From NCBI GenBank assembly GCA_013001485.1, contig JABDMN010000256.1, positions 1 through 9,166 of the forward strand: 9,166 nt of DNA, written 5' to 3'. Positions 1-6,624 of this stretch are shown in pieces. Both the position numbers and the translations under genes were made by a program. The DNA comes from Acidimicrobiia bacterium. GTDB taxonomy: Bacteria > Actinomycetota > Acidimicrobiia > Spongiisociales > UBA5794. The notes under the pieces were generated by a model, which was not told where the DNA came from, ran no database searches, and worked only from the letters and a program-made list of their open reading frames with translations. The number at the start of each line of letters is the position of its first letter. The first letter of the stretch is position 1.

Positions 1-473
1 ATCCCGAACACATCGGTCTGCCAGCGGAATCCGATGAGGAACCCGACGGTCAGCATGAGCATGATGATCACCGCGCTGCGCATCAGGTCCGACAGTGTCC
101 TGCCAGCGAGCACAGCCGAGCGGGCCATCGGCAAAGACCTGAACCGATCGATTACACCCTTCGACAGGTCGTCGGTGAGCCCGATTGCGGTCTGACCAGA
201 ACCAAAGGCTGCCACCTGAATGAGCAGGCCTGGCATCAACCAGTTCAGGTACTCGCCACCAGCAGCGGCGGGGATCGCCTGACCGATCGCGCCGCCGAAC
301 ACGTAGTTGAAAAGCAGCAGGAACATGATGGGCTGGACGGTGGAGAACAGCAGCAGCTGGGGCAAGCGAATGTTGCGCAGAAGATTGCGCCTGGCGATGA
401 CCCAGGTGTCCTTCAGACCCTGACGGATGCCGATACGGGAACGCACCGGCGCGGTTGTTGCTGTTGCGGTCAT
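1..473 (-). CDS. DrrB-type ABC-2 transporter permease, N-terminal part (cut by window edge)
   Basis: This is the membrane subunit of an ABC-2 family exporter. The ATG is at 473-471 and the frame stays open to the window edge, giving about 157 residues of an expected 250-280; the C-terminal half lies outside. An N-terminal cytoplasmic stretch containing ARRNLLRNIR leads into a first membrane helix (QLLLFSTVQPIMFLLLFNYVF, about residues 39-59). A second hydrophobic segment follows (LNWLMPGLLIQVAAF), then the cytoplasmic loop GVIDRFRSLPMARSAVLAGR, which is typical of daunorubicin-resistance DrrB permeases, then another helix. The start overlaps the stop of the ATPase gene by 4 bases (ATGA), so the two are translationally coupled and should form one exporter. 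The substrate cannot be read from sequence. DrrAB relatives export drugs, lipids or glycolipids. Family assignment is firm and substrate is unknown. Confidence 0.9.
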   Translation of the reverse strand, partial: MTATATTAPVRSRIGIRQGLKDTWVIARRNLLRNIRLPQLLLFSTVQPIMFLLLFNYVFGGAIGQAIPAAAGGEYLNWLMPGLLIQVAAFGSGQTAIGLTDDLSKGVIDRFRSLPMARSAVLAGRTLSDLMRSAVIIMLMLTVGFLIGFRWQTDVFG

Positions 474-1474
474 TGTGCGCTCCTCTCGCGGCGTCGTTTC
501 TTCTTCGAGCCTTCGGTCGGTTCGGCCACCGACTCGGCGGTGTGTCCGGTGACTGCCATGAACACCTCATCCAGAGTCGGCTTCCTGAGTGCTACGTCGT
601 TGGGAGTGATCCCCGCGTCGTCGAGGGCACGAACGACCCTCAACAGGGTGGCGGCACCGTCGGTGGCCGGGATCGCCAGCATCCCGGCGGCCTCGTCGTA
701 CGTGGGCTCCTCATCTGACAGTGAGGCGAGTGCCCGGCGACCCTCACTGCAGTCGGCGTCATTGACGTGTACCTCGATGACGTCGCCGCCAAGCGCGGAT
801 TTCAGCTCCACCGGGGTGCCCTCGGTGACCAGAACGCCCTGATCGATGACACCGATCCGACTGGCGAGTCGATCGGCCTCGTCGAGGTACTGCGACGTGA
901 GGAGAATCGTGGTGCCACCTTCGACGAGGTCCTGGATGAGGTTCCAGAGGTCGAGACGGCTTCGCGGATCGATGCCTGTGGTGGGCTCGTCGAGGAAGAG
1001 CACGTCGGGGCGGCCGACGAGCGATGCGGCCAGGTCGAGCCGGCGTCTCATGCCGCCCGAGTAGGTCCGCACCAGGCGATCGGCAGCATCGCTGAGATGG
1101 ATGCGCTCGAGAACCTCGTCAGCTCGTCGAGCTGCGTCCGAGGCGGACAGGTTGTAGAGCCGGGCGACCATCTCGACGTTCTCTCGACCGGTCTGATAGT
1201 CGTCGACTGCAGCGAACTGCCCGGCGAGGCCCAGCTTCCCGCGGGCCCCCACCGGGTCACCCTGAACGTCGATTCCGGCGACCTCGGCCCGGCCCGAGTC
1301 GGGCTGCAGCAACGTGGTCAACACCCGGATGAGGGTGGTCTTGCCTGCCCCGTTGGGTCCGAGCAGGCCGTAGATGATCCCGCGCTCGACCTCGAGGCTG
1401 ACTCCGTCGAGTGCTCGGACGTCACCGAAGGTCTTGACGACACCCTCGGCGCGCACGATCGGTTGTGATGACAT
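470..1474 (-). CDS. DrrA-type ABC transporter ATP-binding protein
   Basis: This 334-residue cytoplasmic ATPase should power export through the permease encoded next. Visible motifs in order are Walker A GPNGAGKTT (39-47), the Q-loop glutamine at about 86 (GQFAAVDDYQTGREN), the signature YSGGM (138-142), Walker B LFLDEP (159-164) and the switch region LLTSQYLDEA (191-200). Glutamine 195 sits where most ABC ATPases have the switch histidine; this substitution is common in DrrA relatives. A C-terminal domain of about 100 residues ends with the DrrA-like LDEVFMAVTGH, followed by a very basic tail (KKKRRRER). The start at 1474 has a good ribosome-binding site (GAGGGG, 4-base spacer). The stop overlaps the permease ATG. 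A 7-bp inverted repeat lies just upstream and may be regulatory. Self-resistance or lipid export are both possible. Confidence 0.95.
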   Translation of the reverse strand: MSSQPIVRAEGVVKTFGDVRALDGVSLEVERGIIYGLLGPNGAGKTTLIRVLTTLLQPDSGRAEVAGIDVQGDPVGARGKLGLAGQFAAVDDYQTGRENVEMVARLYNLSASDAARRADEVLERIHLSDAADRLVRTYSGGMRRRLDLAASLVGRPDVLFLDEPTTGIDPRSRLDLWNLIQDLVEGGTTILLTSQYLDEADRLASRIGVIDQGVLVTEGTPVELKSALGGDVIEVHVNDADCSEGRRALASLSDEEPTYDEAAGMLAIPATDGAATLLRVVRALDDAGITPNDVALRKPTLDEVFMAVTGHTAESVAEPTEGSKKKRRRERSAQ

Positions 1475-1478
1475 GGAA

Positions 1479-1484
1479 CCCCTC
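1479..1484 (-). promoter_or_regulatory. Shine-Dalgarno of the ABC ATPase gene
   Basis: GAGGGG on the minus strand lies 4 bases before the ATG at 1474. It fixes this start and contrasts with the several genes here that have no ribosome-binding site. Confidence 0.6.
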
Positions 1485-1491
1485 GCCGTCT

Positions 1492-1525
1492 TGTGGAGAC
1501 CCGCCGACCGGCAGATCGCTCCACA
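1492..1525. promoter_or_regulatory. Inverted repeat between glycosyltransferase and ABC exporter genes
   Basis: TGTGGAG (1492-1498) and CTCCACA (1519-1525) are perfect inverted arms around a 20-base spacer. The spacer itself contains GCCGACCGGC, a small nested palindrome-like core. It lies in the 71-base gap between the glycosyltransferase stop (1546) and the ABC ATPase start (1474), 17 bases upstream of the latter. It could be an operator for a repressor controlling the exporter, or the stem of a terminator or attenuator. No T-tract follows on either strand, so an intrinsic terminator is less likely. Confidence 0.4.
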
Positions 1526-1545
1526 GCCTGCCCCATCACGGAGGC

Positions 1546-2643
1546 TTAGACAAGAACGCCGGCGTCTCCGACCAATTCCTCGAGACGATCGTCGTACTGG
1601 CGGGCGACGAACTGCCAGTCGGAAGCGGCAACGGCGGAGGCCAGTTCAGCTGGGACGCCGGGAACCTCGCCGAGGACTTCCGCCAACCGCGCGGCGAGTT
1701 GTCCAGGCTCATAGAGAACGGCGTCGTGGCACGACTCAGGAACCCGTTCCGGGTAGACGAGCCGGTTCGGGAGCAAGGGGAAGGCGCCGGCGGCGATCGC
1801 CTCCGTGACCGAGATGCCCCAGTACTCCTGGTTCGCCGTCGACACGGTCACCGCGGCCGACGTCAGGAGACGCCGGTACTCGACAACGTCGTCGACGAAC
1901 CCCCAGTGAGTGATGTGGTCGGCGAGATCTGCCCTTGCCTGCATGAACACGGGGTCATCGTTCCCGAAGCTCTCCCCACACGCGGCGAGTCGGAACGGAA
2001 CCCCCATCCCGGCCACAGCTCTGCAAGCGTCGAAGAACTCCTCCGGTCCCTTGTCGTACTCCCAGCGATGGTTCCACAGCACGATCGGTGGCCCGTCGTC
2101 ACGGTGGGACCTCGGGAGGGCGGCGAGATCCACCCCGACGGGCATCACTCGTGAGGTGGCGGCGACGTCATCGATGAGGCCGACGTGGCGATGGTCCGGG
2201 AACTGGCCCAGGAACCGGGGCAGCGCCGCAAACACCGAGTCGAGGTGAAACCGGGAGTTGAACCACACCTCGTCGGCCGACACCATCGAAGCCCAATTGA
2301 TCATGCCGTAGGTGAAGTCGGGCTCGTCGCGGGGCGACAGGGGATACACCAGCTGGTTCTCGTGCATGTACAGCACGACGTGGGCATCGCCGAGGACGTC
2401 GCCGGCGAGACCGCGCAGAGCGGCCACATTGGTCATGTCCGAGACGAGGACGACGTCTGGCGATGGGACATCAGTCGTGCGCAACATCTCGGCGATGGTC
2501 ACGGCGGACCCATGCATGCGCCACTTCCAGAAACGGGCATCGTGAGTGATCAGGGTGACGTCGTGGCGGCTCGCAGCGGTGTACCCGTCGGCCCAGGCTC
2601 GATGCGAGCCGGCGTAGTACGGCTCGATCGCCAGGACCCTCAT
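1546..2643 (-). CDS. DUF3524 glycosyltransferase, GTDC1/QTMAN-like (putative tRNA-queuosine mannosyltransferase)
   Basis: This is a 365-residue GT4-fold glycosyltransferase with an N-terminal DUF3524 region. Several blocks match what I recall of animal GTDC1, now known as QTMAN, which mannosylates queuosine at position 34 of tRNA-Asp. They are EPYYAGSHRAW (7-17), FWKWRMHG (38-45), YMHENQLVYPL (92-102), VWFNSRFHLDSV (127-138), WNHRWEYDKGPEEFF (190-204), GESF (223-226), EYWGISVTEAI (273-283) and LVYPERVPE (295-303). The whole length is covered and no key block is missing. No signal peptide or membrane helix is seen, so it should act in the cytosol with a nucleotide sugar. Its ATG follows the recR TAG stop with no gap, so it is the last gene of the dnaX-ybaB-recR operon. 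Membership of the family is strong. The RNA substrate and the sugar in this organism are inferred; other acceptors are possible. Confidence 0.85.
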   Translation of the reverse strand: MRVLAIEPYYAGSHRAWADGYTAASRHDVTLITHDARFWKWRMHGSAVTIAEMLRTTDVPSPDVVLVSDMTNVAALRGLAGDVLGDAHVVLYMHENQLVYPLSPRDEPDFTYGMINWASMVSADEVWFNSRFHLDSVFAALPRFLGQFPDHRHVGLIDDVAATSRVMPVGVDLAALPRSHRDDGPPIVLWNHRWEYDKGPEEFFDACRAVAGMGVPFRLAACGESFGNDDPVFMQARADLADHITHWGFVDDVVEYRRLLTSAAVTVSTANQEYWGISVTEAIAAGAFPLLPNRLVYPERVPESCHDAVLYEPGQLAARLAEVLGEVPGVPAELASAVAASDWQFVARQYDDRLEELVGDAGVLV

Positions 2644-3237
2644 CTAGAGCTCGCGTCGTCCTGCCAGCGCCCGACCCAGCGTTATCTCGTCGGCGTAGTC
2701 GAGGTCGCCACCCACGGGGAGGCCGCTGGCGATCCTGGTGACCTTCACTCCAAGGGGCCCCAGCAGCCGCTTGAGGTACATGGCAGTGGTGTCGCCTTCG
2801 ACGGTCGGGTTGGTGGCGGCGATCACCTCTTCCACGTTCTCGGCCTCGACACGGGCCACGAGCTCGCGCATGTGGAGCTGATCGGGGCCCACGCCTTCGA
2901 TGGGAGAGATGGCACCGCCGAGCACGTGATAACGCCCGCTGAACTCCTGGGTCTTCTCCAGCACGGCAATGTCCTGGGCCCGCTCGACTACGCACAACAC
3001 CGTCGGATCACGGCGCACGTCGCGACAGATCGCACACTCGACCTCCGCGGCCACGTTGAAGCATCGCTCACACAGTTGAACCGACGTCCTCATCACCTTG
3101 ATGGCCTCGGCGAGACGGACCGCATCGGCTTCTTCCACATTCAGAAGGTGGAACGCGAGCCGCTGAGCGCTCTTCCTGCCGATGCCGGGCAGCCGGGCAA
3201 GCTCATCGATGAGGTGCTGGACGGGAGGCTCGAACAT
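2644..3237 (-). CDS. recR: Recombination mediator protein RecR
   Basis: RecR works with RecO (and RecF) to load RecA onto single-stranded DNA at gaps during repair. The 197-residue length is normal for the family. An N-terminal helix-hairpin-helix (LARLPGIGRKSAQRLAFHLL, 13-32) is followed by a four-cysteine zinc site (C56, C59, C68, C71). A Toprim domain then begins near residue 79 (LCVVE) and includes ATNPTVEGDTTAMYL. The conserved C-terminal GGDLDYADEITLGRAL occupies 176-191. The ATG at 3237 overlaps the ybaB stop by one base (TGATG), giving tight translational coupling. The glycosyltransferase start abuts its TAG stop. This is a clear assignment. Confidence 0.98.
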   Translation of the reverse strand: MFEPPVQHLIDELARLPGIGRKSAQRLAFHLLNVEEADAVRLAEAIKVMRTSVQLCERCFNVAAEVECAICRDVRRDPTVLCVVERAQDIAVLEKTQEFSGRYHVLGGAISPIEGVGPDQLHMRELVARVEAENVEEVIAATNPTVEGDTTAMYLKRLLGPLGVKVTRIASGLPVGGDLDYADEITLGRALAGRREL

Positions 3238-3563
3238 CAGCCGAGCAGGCCGCCCAGGTCAAGTCCTCCGGTGAGACCGCCGAGCGCGTCCGACATGTCC
3301 TCGTTGGCCTTGGCCATCGCTGCGTTGACGGCGGCGACCACCAGGTCTCCTGCCAGTTCGGGGTCTTCAGGGTCGAGCGCCGCCGCGTCGAACTCGACCG
3401 ACACCAGCTCTCCAGACCCCTTCACCGTCGCCGTGACCACACCGCCGCCGGCGGAACCGGAGTAGGTCTTGTCGGAGACTTCGGCCTGTTTCTCGGCCAT
3501 GGCAGCCTGCATCTGCTGTGCTTGCTGCATCATTTTCTTCAGGTCTTTCGGCATTCGTCCCAT
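3237..3563 (-). CDS. YbaB/EbfC family nucleoid-associated protein
   Basis: This small dimeric DNA-binding protein is usually encoded between dnaX and recR, as here. From the ATG at 3563 it is 108 residues, close to the family length. The N-terminal helix is rich in Met and Gln (LKKMMQQAQQMQAAMAEKQAEV) and is followed by the family core SGSAGGGVVTATVKGSGELVSVEFD. A second helix (LAGDLVVAAVNAAMAKANEDM) and a glycine/leucine-rich end (LGGLTGGLDLGGLLG) complete it. The same frame is open upstream to 3674, but that would run into the end of dnaX and add 37 unrelated residues. A TATCCT box 7 bases before 3563 supports a leaderless start there; an ATG at 3554 is the alternative. The stop overlaps recR by one base. 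Confidence 0.93.
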   Translation of the reverse strand: MGRMPKDLKKMMQQAQQMQAAMAEKQAEVSDKTYSGSAGGGVVTATVKGSGELVSVEFDAAALDPEDPELAGDLVVAAVNAAMAKANEDMSDALGGLTGGLDLGGLLG

Positions 3564-3570
3564 GGTTGAG

Positions 3571-3576
3571 AGGATA
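3571..3576 (-). promoter_or_regulatory. Putative -10 box for leaderless ybaB-recR-glycosyltransferase transcript
   Basis: TATCCT (matches TAnnnT) on the minus strand ends 7 bases before the ATG at 3563, within the 37-base gap after dnaX. No Shine-Dalgarno is present. No convincing -35 is visible, so this is only a candidate internal promoter. Confidence 0.4.
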
Positions 3577-3600
3577 GGCGGGAGGGTGCTGGGACCCTGC

Positions 3601-5418
3601 TCAGTCCGTGACGACCTCTCCAGAGAGCATGTCGATGACGAGGGCCTCCGGATCCTCTGCTGAGGCAGGGGCATCCTCGAGGTCGGCCTTGTCGGGAACG
3701 GCGACGAGGGCCGGCTCGTCCGCGTCCTCGGCTTCGGCGGCCTGGAACACCATCGTTACTGACGCGTCCGCCATCTCCTTGATCGCCTCGACCACCTTGG
3801 AGTGGAGCGAGGTGTCCTCGCGGAGACGTTCGAGGTGGAACGTCAGGTGGTCGGGGACGTCGAACATCACAACGTTGCCGTCAACGGCGACCGGCGAGGC
3901 CTCCTTCAACAACGCATGTCGACTCGGTCCGGCTCGCTCCCGCATGGTTGCTACGACGGCAGGCCAGATCTGCTTGATGCTGGCGAGGTCCACCGCAGCC
4001 AACTCGACGACCTCGGCCGCCTCGGCCTCTGGCTCCTCATCTACGGGATCGTCGGCGTCGGGCTCGGGGACCTCGGCGCTGGCTTGATCGCTCGCCGCTG
4101 GATCGCTCGCGACTGTCTGGGTCTCGACGGACGGTGTCGCGGCTGGCTGGGTCACAGCTGGCGGTGTCACAGCCGAAGGGGTCGCCGCCGGCGGGGTCAC
4201 AGCTTCCTCGGCTGGGGCAGGTGCCGGAGCTTCACTGGTGGGTGCGGCGGGGACGGCATCGGCTCTGCGCAGCCGGTCTTCGATCCGTGCGATTCGTGCT
4301 CCGAGGGACGAAGGGTCGATCGACGTGTCCGGTCGAGCCAGGCGCAGGACAGCCAGCTCGAGAACGAGCCGCTCCTCACGGCCCTGACGCAGATGCATCA
4401 GGGCATCGCCGAGGTGGTCGACAGCGCGCAACACATCGGCAGGGGGCATCTCCTTTGCCTGGTTGCGCCACTGAGCGAGGATCTCGGCAGGCTCGTCGAC
4501 GACCTCCTCGAGGTTCGGCGAGTACTGAGCCAGGAAGATGCCCCTGAAGAAACCGACGGCGTCTGCGGCGAACCGACGCAGGTCCGCACCCTGCGCGGCC
4601 AGCTCCGCGACGAGTCCGAGAGCACCGGGTGCGTCGTTGGCGACGACGGCTGACGCCAAACGGTTGAAGGCGTCCTGGTCTGCGATCCCAAGAGCTCTCG
4701 TGACACCGGACACGTCGACCTTGCCCGCTCCGAGGGCTGCAACCTGTTCGATCAGACTCATGGCATCGCGCACCGACCCCCGGGCGTGCGTGGCGACCGC
4801 GGCGAGGGCCGCTGAGTTCGCCTCGAATCCCTCACGGCGAGCGATTTCTGCCAGGTAGTCGGCCAACACGTCGTGGGCCACCGGATGGAAGTCGAAGCGC
4901 TGCGCACGCGAGCGAATCGTGTCGAGAAGCTTGTAGGGCTCGGTGGTGGCAAGCACGAACACCACATGGGACGGAGGCTCCTCCAACGTCTTCAACAGGG
5001 CGTTGCCGGCCGCTCTGGACAGCATGTGAGCCTCATCCAGGATGTACACCCGGCTGGCGTTCTCACCGGCAGCGACCGTCGACACGTTGATGCGCATCTC
5101 ACGGATGTCGTCCACCTTGTTGTGCGATGCAGCGTCGAGCTCGATGACGTCGAGCGCGGTGCCGGCAGCGATGTCGATGCACGAGTCACAGACGTTGCAG
5201 GGCTCAGGCCCCGTCGTGCGGTTCTGGCAGTTCAGTGCCTTGGCGAGCAACCGGGCACTGGTGGTCTTCCCGGTGCCGCGCGGACCGGCAAACAGGTAGG
5301 CGTGGGCAACTTTGCCGTCCACGATCTCGCGACCCAGGGTCTGCGTGACGTGGTCTTGCCCCACCACCTCGTCGAATCGTTGCGGCCGGTACTTGCGGTA
5401 CAGCGCCTGATACTCCAT
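3601..5418 (-). CDS. dnaX: DNA polymerase III subunit gamma/tau
   Basis: This is the clamp-loader ATPase of the replicative polymerase, 605 residues from the ATG at 5418. The start gives the canonical MEYQALYRKYRPQRFDEVVG. Walker A is GPRGTGKTT (45-53), the zinc cysteines are C64, C74, C77 and C80, Walker B is LDEAH (127-131) and the sensor/arginine-finger region is TIRSRAQRFDF (167-177). AAA+ lid and collar domains follow to about 362. Residues 388-470 are a Pro/Ala/Thr/Val then acidic linker. A tau-like domain at about 475-560 (IKQIWPAVVATMRERAG, FDVPDHLTFHLERL) is followed by an acidic tail. No A-rich frameshift site is seen, so a separate gamma form is not predicted from sequence. The frame is open upstream to 5676, but that part overlaps the nitroreductase gene and is not family-like. 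A TACCAT box 9 bases before the ATG may be its promoter. Confidence 0.97.
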   Translation of the reverse strand: MEYQALYRKYRPQRFDEVVGQDHVTQTLGREIVDGKVAHAYLFAGPRGTGKTTSARLLAKALNCQNRTTGPEPCNVCDSCIDIAAGTALDVIELDAASHNKVDDIREMRINVSTVAAGENASRVYILDEAHMLSRAAGNALLKTLEEPPSHVVFVLATTEPYKLLDTIRSRAQRFDFHPVAHDVLADYLAEIARREGFEANSAALAAVATHARGSVRDAMSLIEQVAALGAGKVDVSGVTRALGIADQDAFNRLASAVVANDAPGALGLVAELAAQGADLRRFAADAVGFFRGIFLAQYSPNLEEVVDEPAEILAQWRNQAKEMPPADVLRAVDHLGDALMHLRQGREERLVLELAVLRLARPDTSIDPSSLGARIARIEDRLRRADAVPAAPTSEAPAPAPAEEAVTPPAATPSAVTPPAVTQPAATPSVETQTVASDPAASDQASAEVPEPDADDPVDEEPEAEAAEVVELAAVDLASIKQIWPAVVATMRERAGPSRHALLKEASPVAVDGNVVMFDVPDHLTFHLERLREDTSLHSKVVEAIKEMADASVTMVFQAAEAEDADEPALVAVPDKADLEDAPASAEDPEALVIDMLSGEVVTD

Positions 5419-5427
5419 CCAACGGCG

Positions 5428-5433
5428 ATGGTA
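5428..5433 (-). promoter_or_regulatory. Possible -10 box upstream of dnaX
   Basis: TACCAT (TAnnnT) on the minus strand lies 9 bases before the dnaX ATG, in the 43-base gap after the nitroreductase gene. There is no recognisable Shine-Dalgarno, and no good -35 is seen. This is the weakest of the candidate -10 boxes in the window. Confidence 0.25.
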
Positions 5434-5461
5434 GCCGTCGCCTGTGACGCCGCTCCGGGGG

Positions 5462-6118
5462 TCAGTCGCCCGACGGAGACCAGAGCGCTTCCGGCACCGT
5501 CCACTCGGGGGCGGTGCCCCAGCGATCGGCGTACACCACGGTCTCGACAGGAGGCCGGGTGGCGACACCCCACCTGCCGAGGGGGTAGCCGCACGGGATC
5601 GCCGCGGCGTTCTTCCATCCTCGATCGGCGGGGACCTCGAGCAGCGCGGCAACCTCGTCGTGCTTGAAGTGACCAAGGACCGTGGTGAGTGTGCAGCCGA
5701 TGCCCATCCCCCGTGCCGCCAGCATCATGTTCCACACGGCCGGGTAGATCGATGAGCCGTCGGCGTCATTGCGGTGATAGGCGAACACGATGAGTGGCAC
5801 CTCGGCGAAGTTGGCAGCAAGCCAATCCGCCGACGTCATGATCCGTTTGGTCTGATCATCCCCACGCACCTCGGCGGCTTCCCTCATGCCCTTGTAGACG
5901 GTGGCGTTGAGGGTCGCCCAGGCATCGGCGTAGAGAGGCCCGAGTGAGGAGCGAACGTCGGGGTCCGTCACGGCGATGAATCGCCAGTTCTGGGTGTTTC
6001 CCGCCGACGGAGCCCGGACCGCAGCGTCGAGCATGCGCTGCACGGCTTCGCTCGGTATCGGCTCAGGTGAGACCCGACGCATGGCCCGGGTCGTGTAGAG
6101 GGCTTCATAGAGATCCAT
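5462..6118 (-). CDS. Nitroreductase family FMN-dependent oxidoreductase
   Basis: This 218-residue cytosolic flavoprotein is of the NADH oxidase/nitroreductase fold. Near the N-terminus the pattern LYTTRAMRRVSPEPIP (7-22) supplies the basic residues that bind FMN phosphate, and RAPSAGNTQNWRF (35-47) is the classical second flavin-contacting segment. Later blocks are NMMLAARGMGIGCTLTT, which precedes the dimer and active-site region, and GYPLGRWGVATRPPVETVVYADRWG at the C-terminus, which is typical of the family. Members reduce nitroaromatics, quinones or enones with NAD(P)H, and some act as dehalogenases or dehydrogenases. The substrate is not predictable here. It lies 16 bases after the membrane-protein stop and 43 bases before dnaX. 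A TACGCT box six bases before the ATG and the absence of a Shine-Dalgarno suggest its own leaderless transcript. Confidence 0.92.
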   Translation of the reverse strand: MDLYEALYTTRAMRRVSPEPIPSEAVQRMLDAAVRAPSAGNTQNWRFIAVTDPDVRSSLGPLYADAWATLNATVYKGMREAAEVRGDDQTKRIMTSADWLAANFAEVPLIVFAYHRNDADGSSIYPAVWNMMLAARGMGIGCTLTTVLGHFKHDEVAALLEVPADRGWKNAAAIPCGYPLGRWGVATRPPVETVVYADRWGTAPEWTVPEALWSPSGD

Positions 6119-6124
6119 GCGACG

Positions 6125-6130
6125 AGCGTA
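6125..6130 (-). promoter_or_regulatory. Putative -10 box for leaderless nitroreductase transcript
   Basis: TACGCT (TAnnnT) on the minus strand ends exactly 6 bases before the ATG at 6118, the same spacing as at the pspC-like gene. There is no Shine-Dalgarno, and the -35 is not clear. Confidence 0.4.
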
Positions 6131-6134
6131 ACGC

Positions 6135-6539
6135 TCAGTTCAGGATCGCATCGATGATCCCAGCACCGACCAGGTTGACAACGACCCATGCGACGCTCAA
6201 ACCCAGATAGCGCGGCACCCACCGTCTCCAGGAATCCGCCACCTGCCCCAACCGTGCACCCGCCAAGAACCAGAGGGGGAAGGAAGTGATGATCGACACC
6301 GCGATAGCCGTGAAACGGTCGACGTCGATGAACGGGATACGGAAGATCCATGCCGTCGGCGCCGCGATCACGAACAGGAACGGGCCCAGAATGCTGCCGG
6401 CGAGATCTCCGATATCACCCGTATCCCGGAAGCCAGGCTGCAGGGCCACGATCACGAGCAACGTGGGGAACGCGAGACCCGCCAGGCCCCCGAACCTGAG
6501 CACACTGCTGCGACGGCCTTCTCGATATCCGGGCTCCAC
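6135..6539 (-). CDS. Four-helix integral membrane protein of unknown function
   Basis: I do not recognise the family. From a GTG at 6539 the product is 134 residues, with a short basic N-terminus (VEPGYREGRRSSVLRF) and four predicted membrane segments: GGLAGLAFPTLLVIVAL, ILGPFLFVIAAPTAWIF, FTAIAVSIITSFPLWFLAG and LGLSVAWVVVNLVGAGIIDAIL. Basic residues (SWRRWVPRY) lie between helices 3 and 4. The frame is open to 6872, but the extra residues run antisense to the dodecin gene and look like its shadow. A TAGCCT box 8 bases before the GTG supports this start; a GTG at 6503 is the alternative. It is divergent from dodecin, with 85 bases between the starts, and precedes the nitroreductase gene by 16 bases. 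No catalytic motif is visible. Confidence 0.7.
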   Translation of the reverse strand: MEPGYREGRRSSVLRFGGLAGLAFPTLLVIVALQPGFRDTGDIGDLAGSILGPFLFVIAAPTAWIFRIPFIDVDRFTAIAVSIITSFPLWFLAGARLGQVADSWRRWVPRYLGLSVAWVVVNLVGAGIIDAILN

Positions 6540-6547
6540 GAGGATCC

Positions 6548-6553
6548 AGGCTA
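6548..6553 (-). promoter_or_regulatory. Putative -10 box upstream of the membrane protein gene
   Basis: TAGCCT (TAnnnT) on the minus strand lies 8 bases before the GTG at 6539, in the divergent region shared with dodecin. No ribosome-binding site is seen, so a leaderless or near-leaderless mRNA is possible. Confidence 0.35.
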
Positions 6554-6583
6554 CGACTCCACGGCAGGTGGCGCGGCTCCCGG

Positions 6584-6609
6584 TAGCCTCTGCCGGCAAC
6601 GACCGGCAA
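6584..6609 (+). promoter_or_regulatory. Candidate dodecin promoter region with direct repeat
   Basis: TAGCCT at 6584-6589 is a possible -10 box on the plus strand, 35 bases before the dodecin GTG. Just after it is a perfect direct repeat, CCGGCAA at 6593-6599 and again at 6603-6609, in register with one helical turn. The repeat sits where a regulator could block the transcription start. No clear -35 is seen, so this rests on position alone. Confidence 0.25.
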
Positions 6610-6614
6610 GGCGC

Positions 6615-6620
6615 GGAGGG
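6615..6620 (+). promoter_or_regulatory. Shine-Dalgarno of the dodecin gene
   Basis: GGAGGG ends 4 bases before the GTG at 6625. It selects that codon over the longer open frame that begins at 6286. Confidence 0.65.
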
Positions 6621-6624
6621 CACA

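Noticed and set aside
767..1468. Plus-strand open frame of 233 codons opposite the ABC ATPase
   Set aside because: Entirely antisense to a gene with all ABC motifs; no ribosome-binding site or recognisable domain.
2185..3465. Long plus-strand open frame (426 codons) opposite recR and its neighbours
   Set aside because: It runs antisense to recR, ybaB and the glycosyltransferase, all of which have clear family motifs. Its translation is His/Gly/Asp-rich shadow sequence with no domain. Long antisense frames are expected in GC-rich DNA.
3601..5418. Programmed frameshift in dnaX giving a short gamma form
   Set aside because: I looked for an A-rich slippery heptamer with a following stem in the linker region and found none; the frame is continuous.
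5419..5461. SRP RNA or tRNA-Ser gene near dnaX, as in some actinobacteria
   Set aside because: Only 43 bases separate dnaX from the nitroreductase gene, and no tRNA or SRP-like fold is seen there or elsewhere in the window.
5419..5676. N-terminal extension of dnaX
   Set aside because: It overlaps the nitroreductase C-terminus, is unlike any DnaX, and the canonical MEYQALYRKYRPQ begins at 5418.
6286..6624. N-terminal extension of the dodecin frame
   Set aside because: It is antisense to the membrane protein. A GTG with a good ribosome-binding site at 6625 gives the normal dodecin length.
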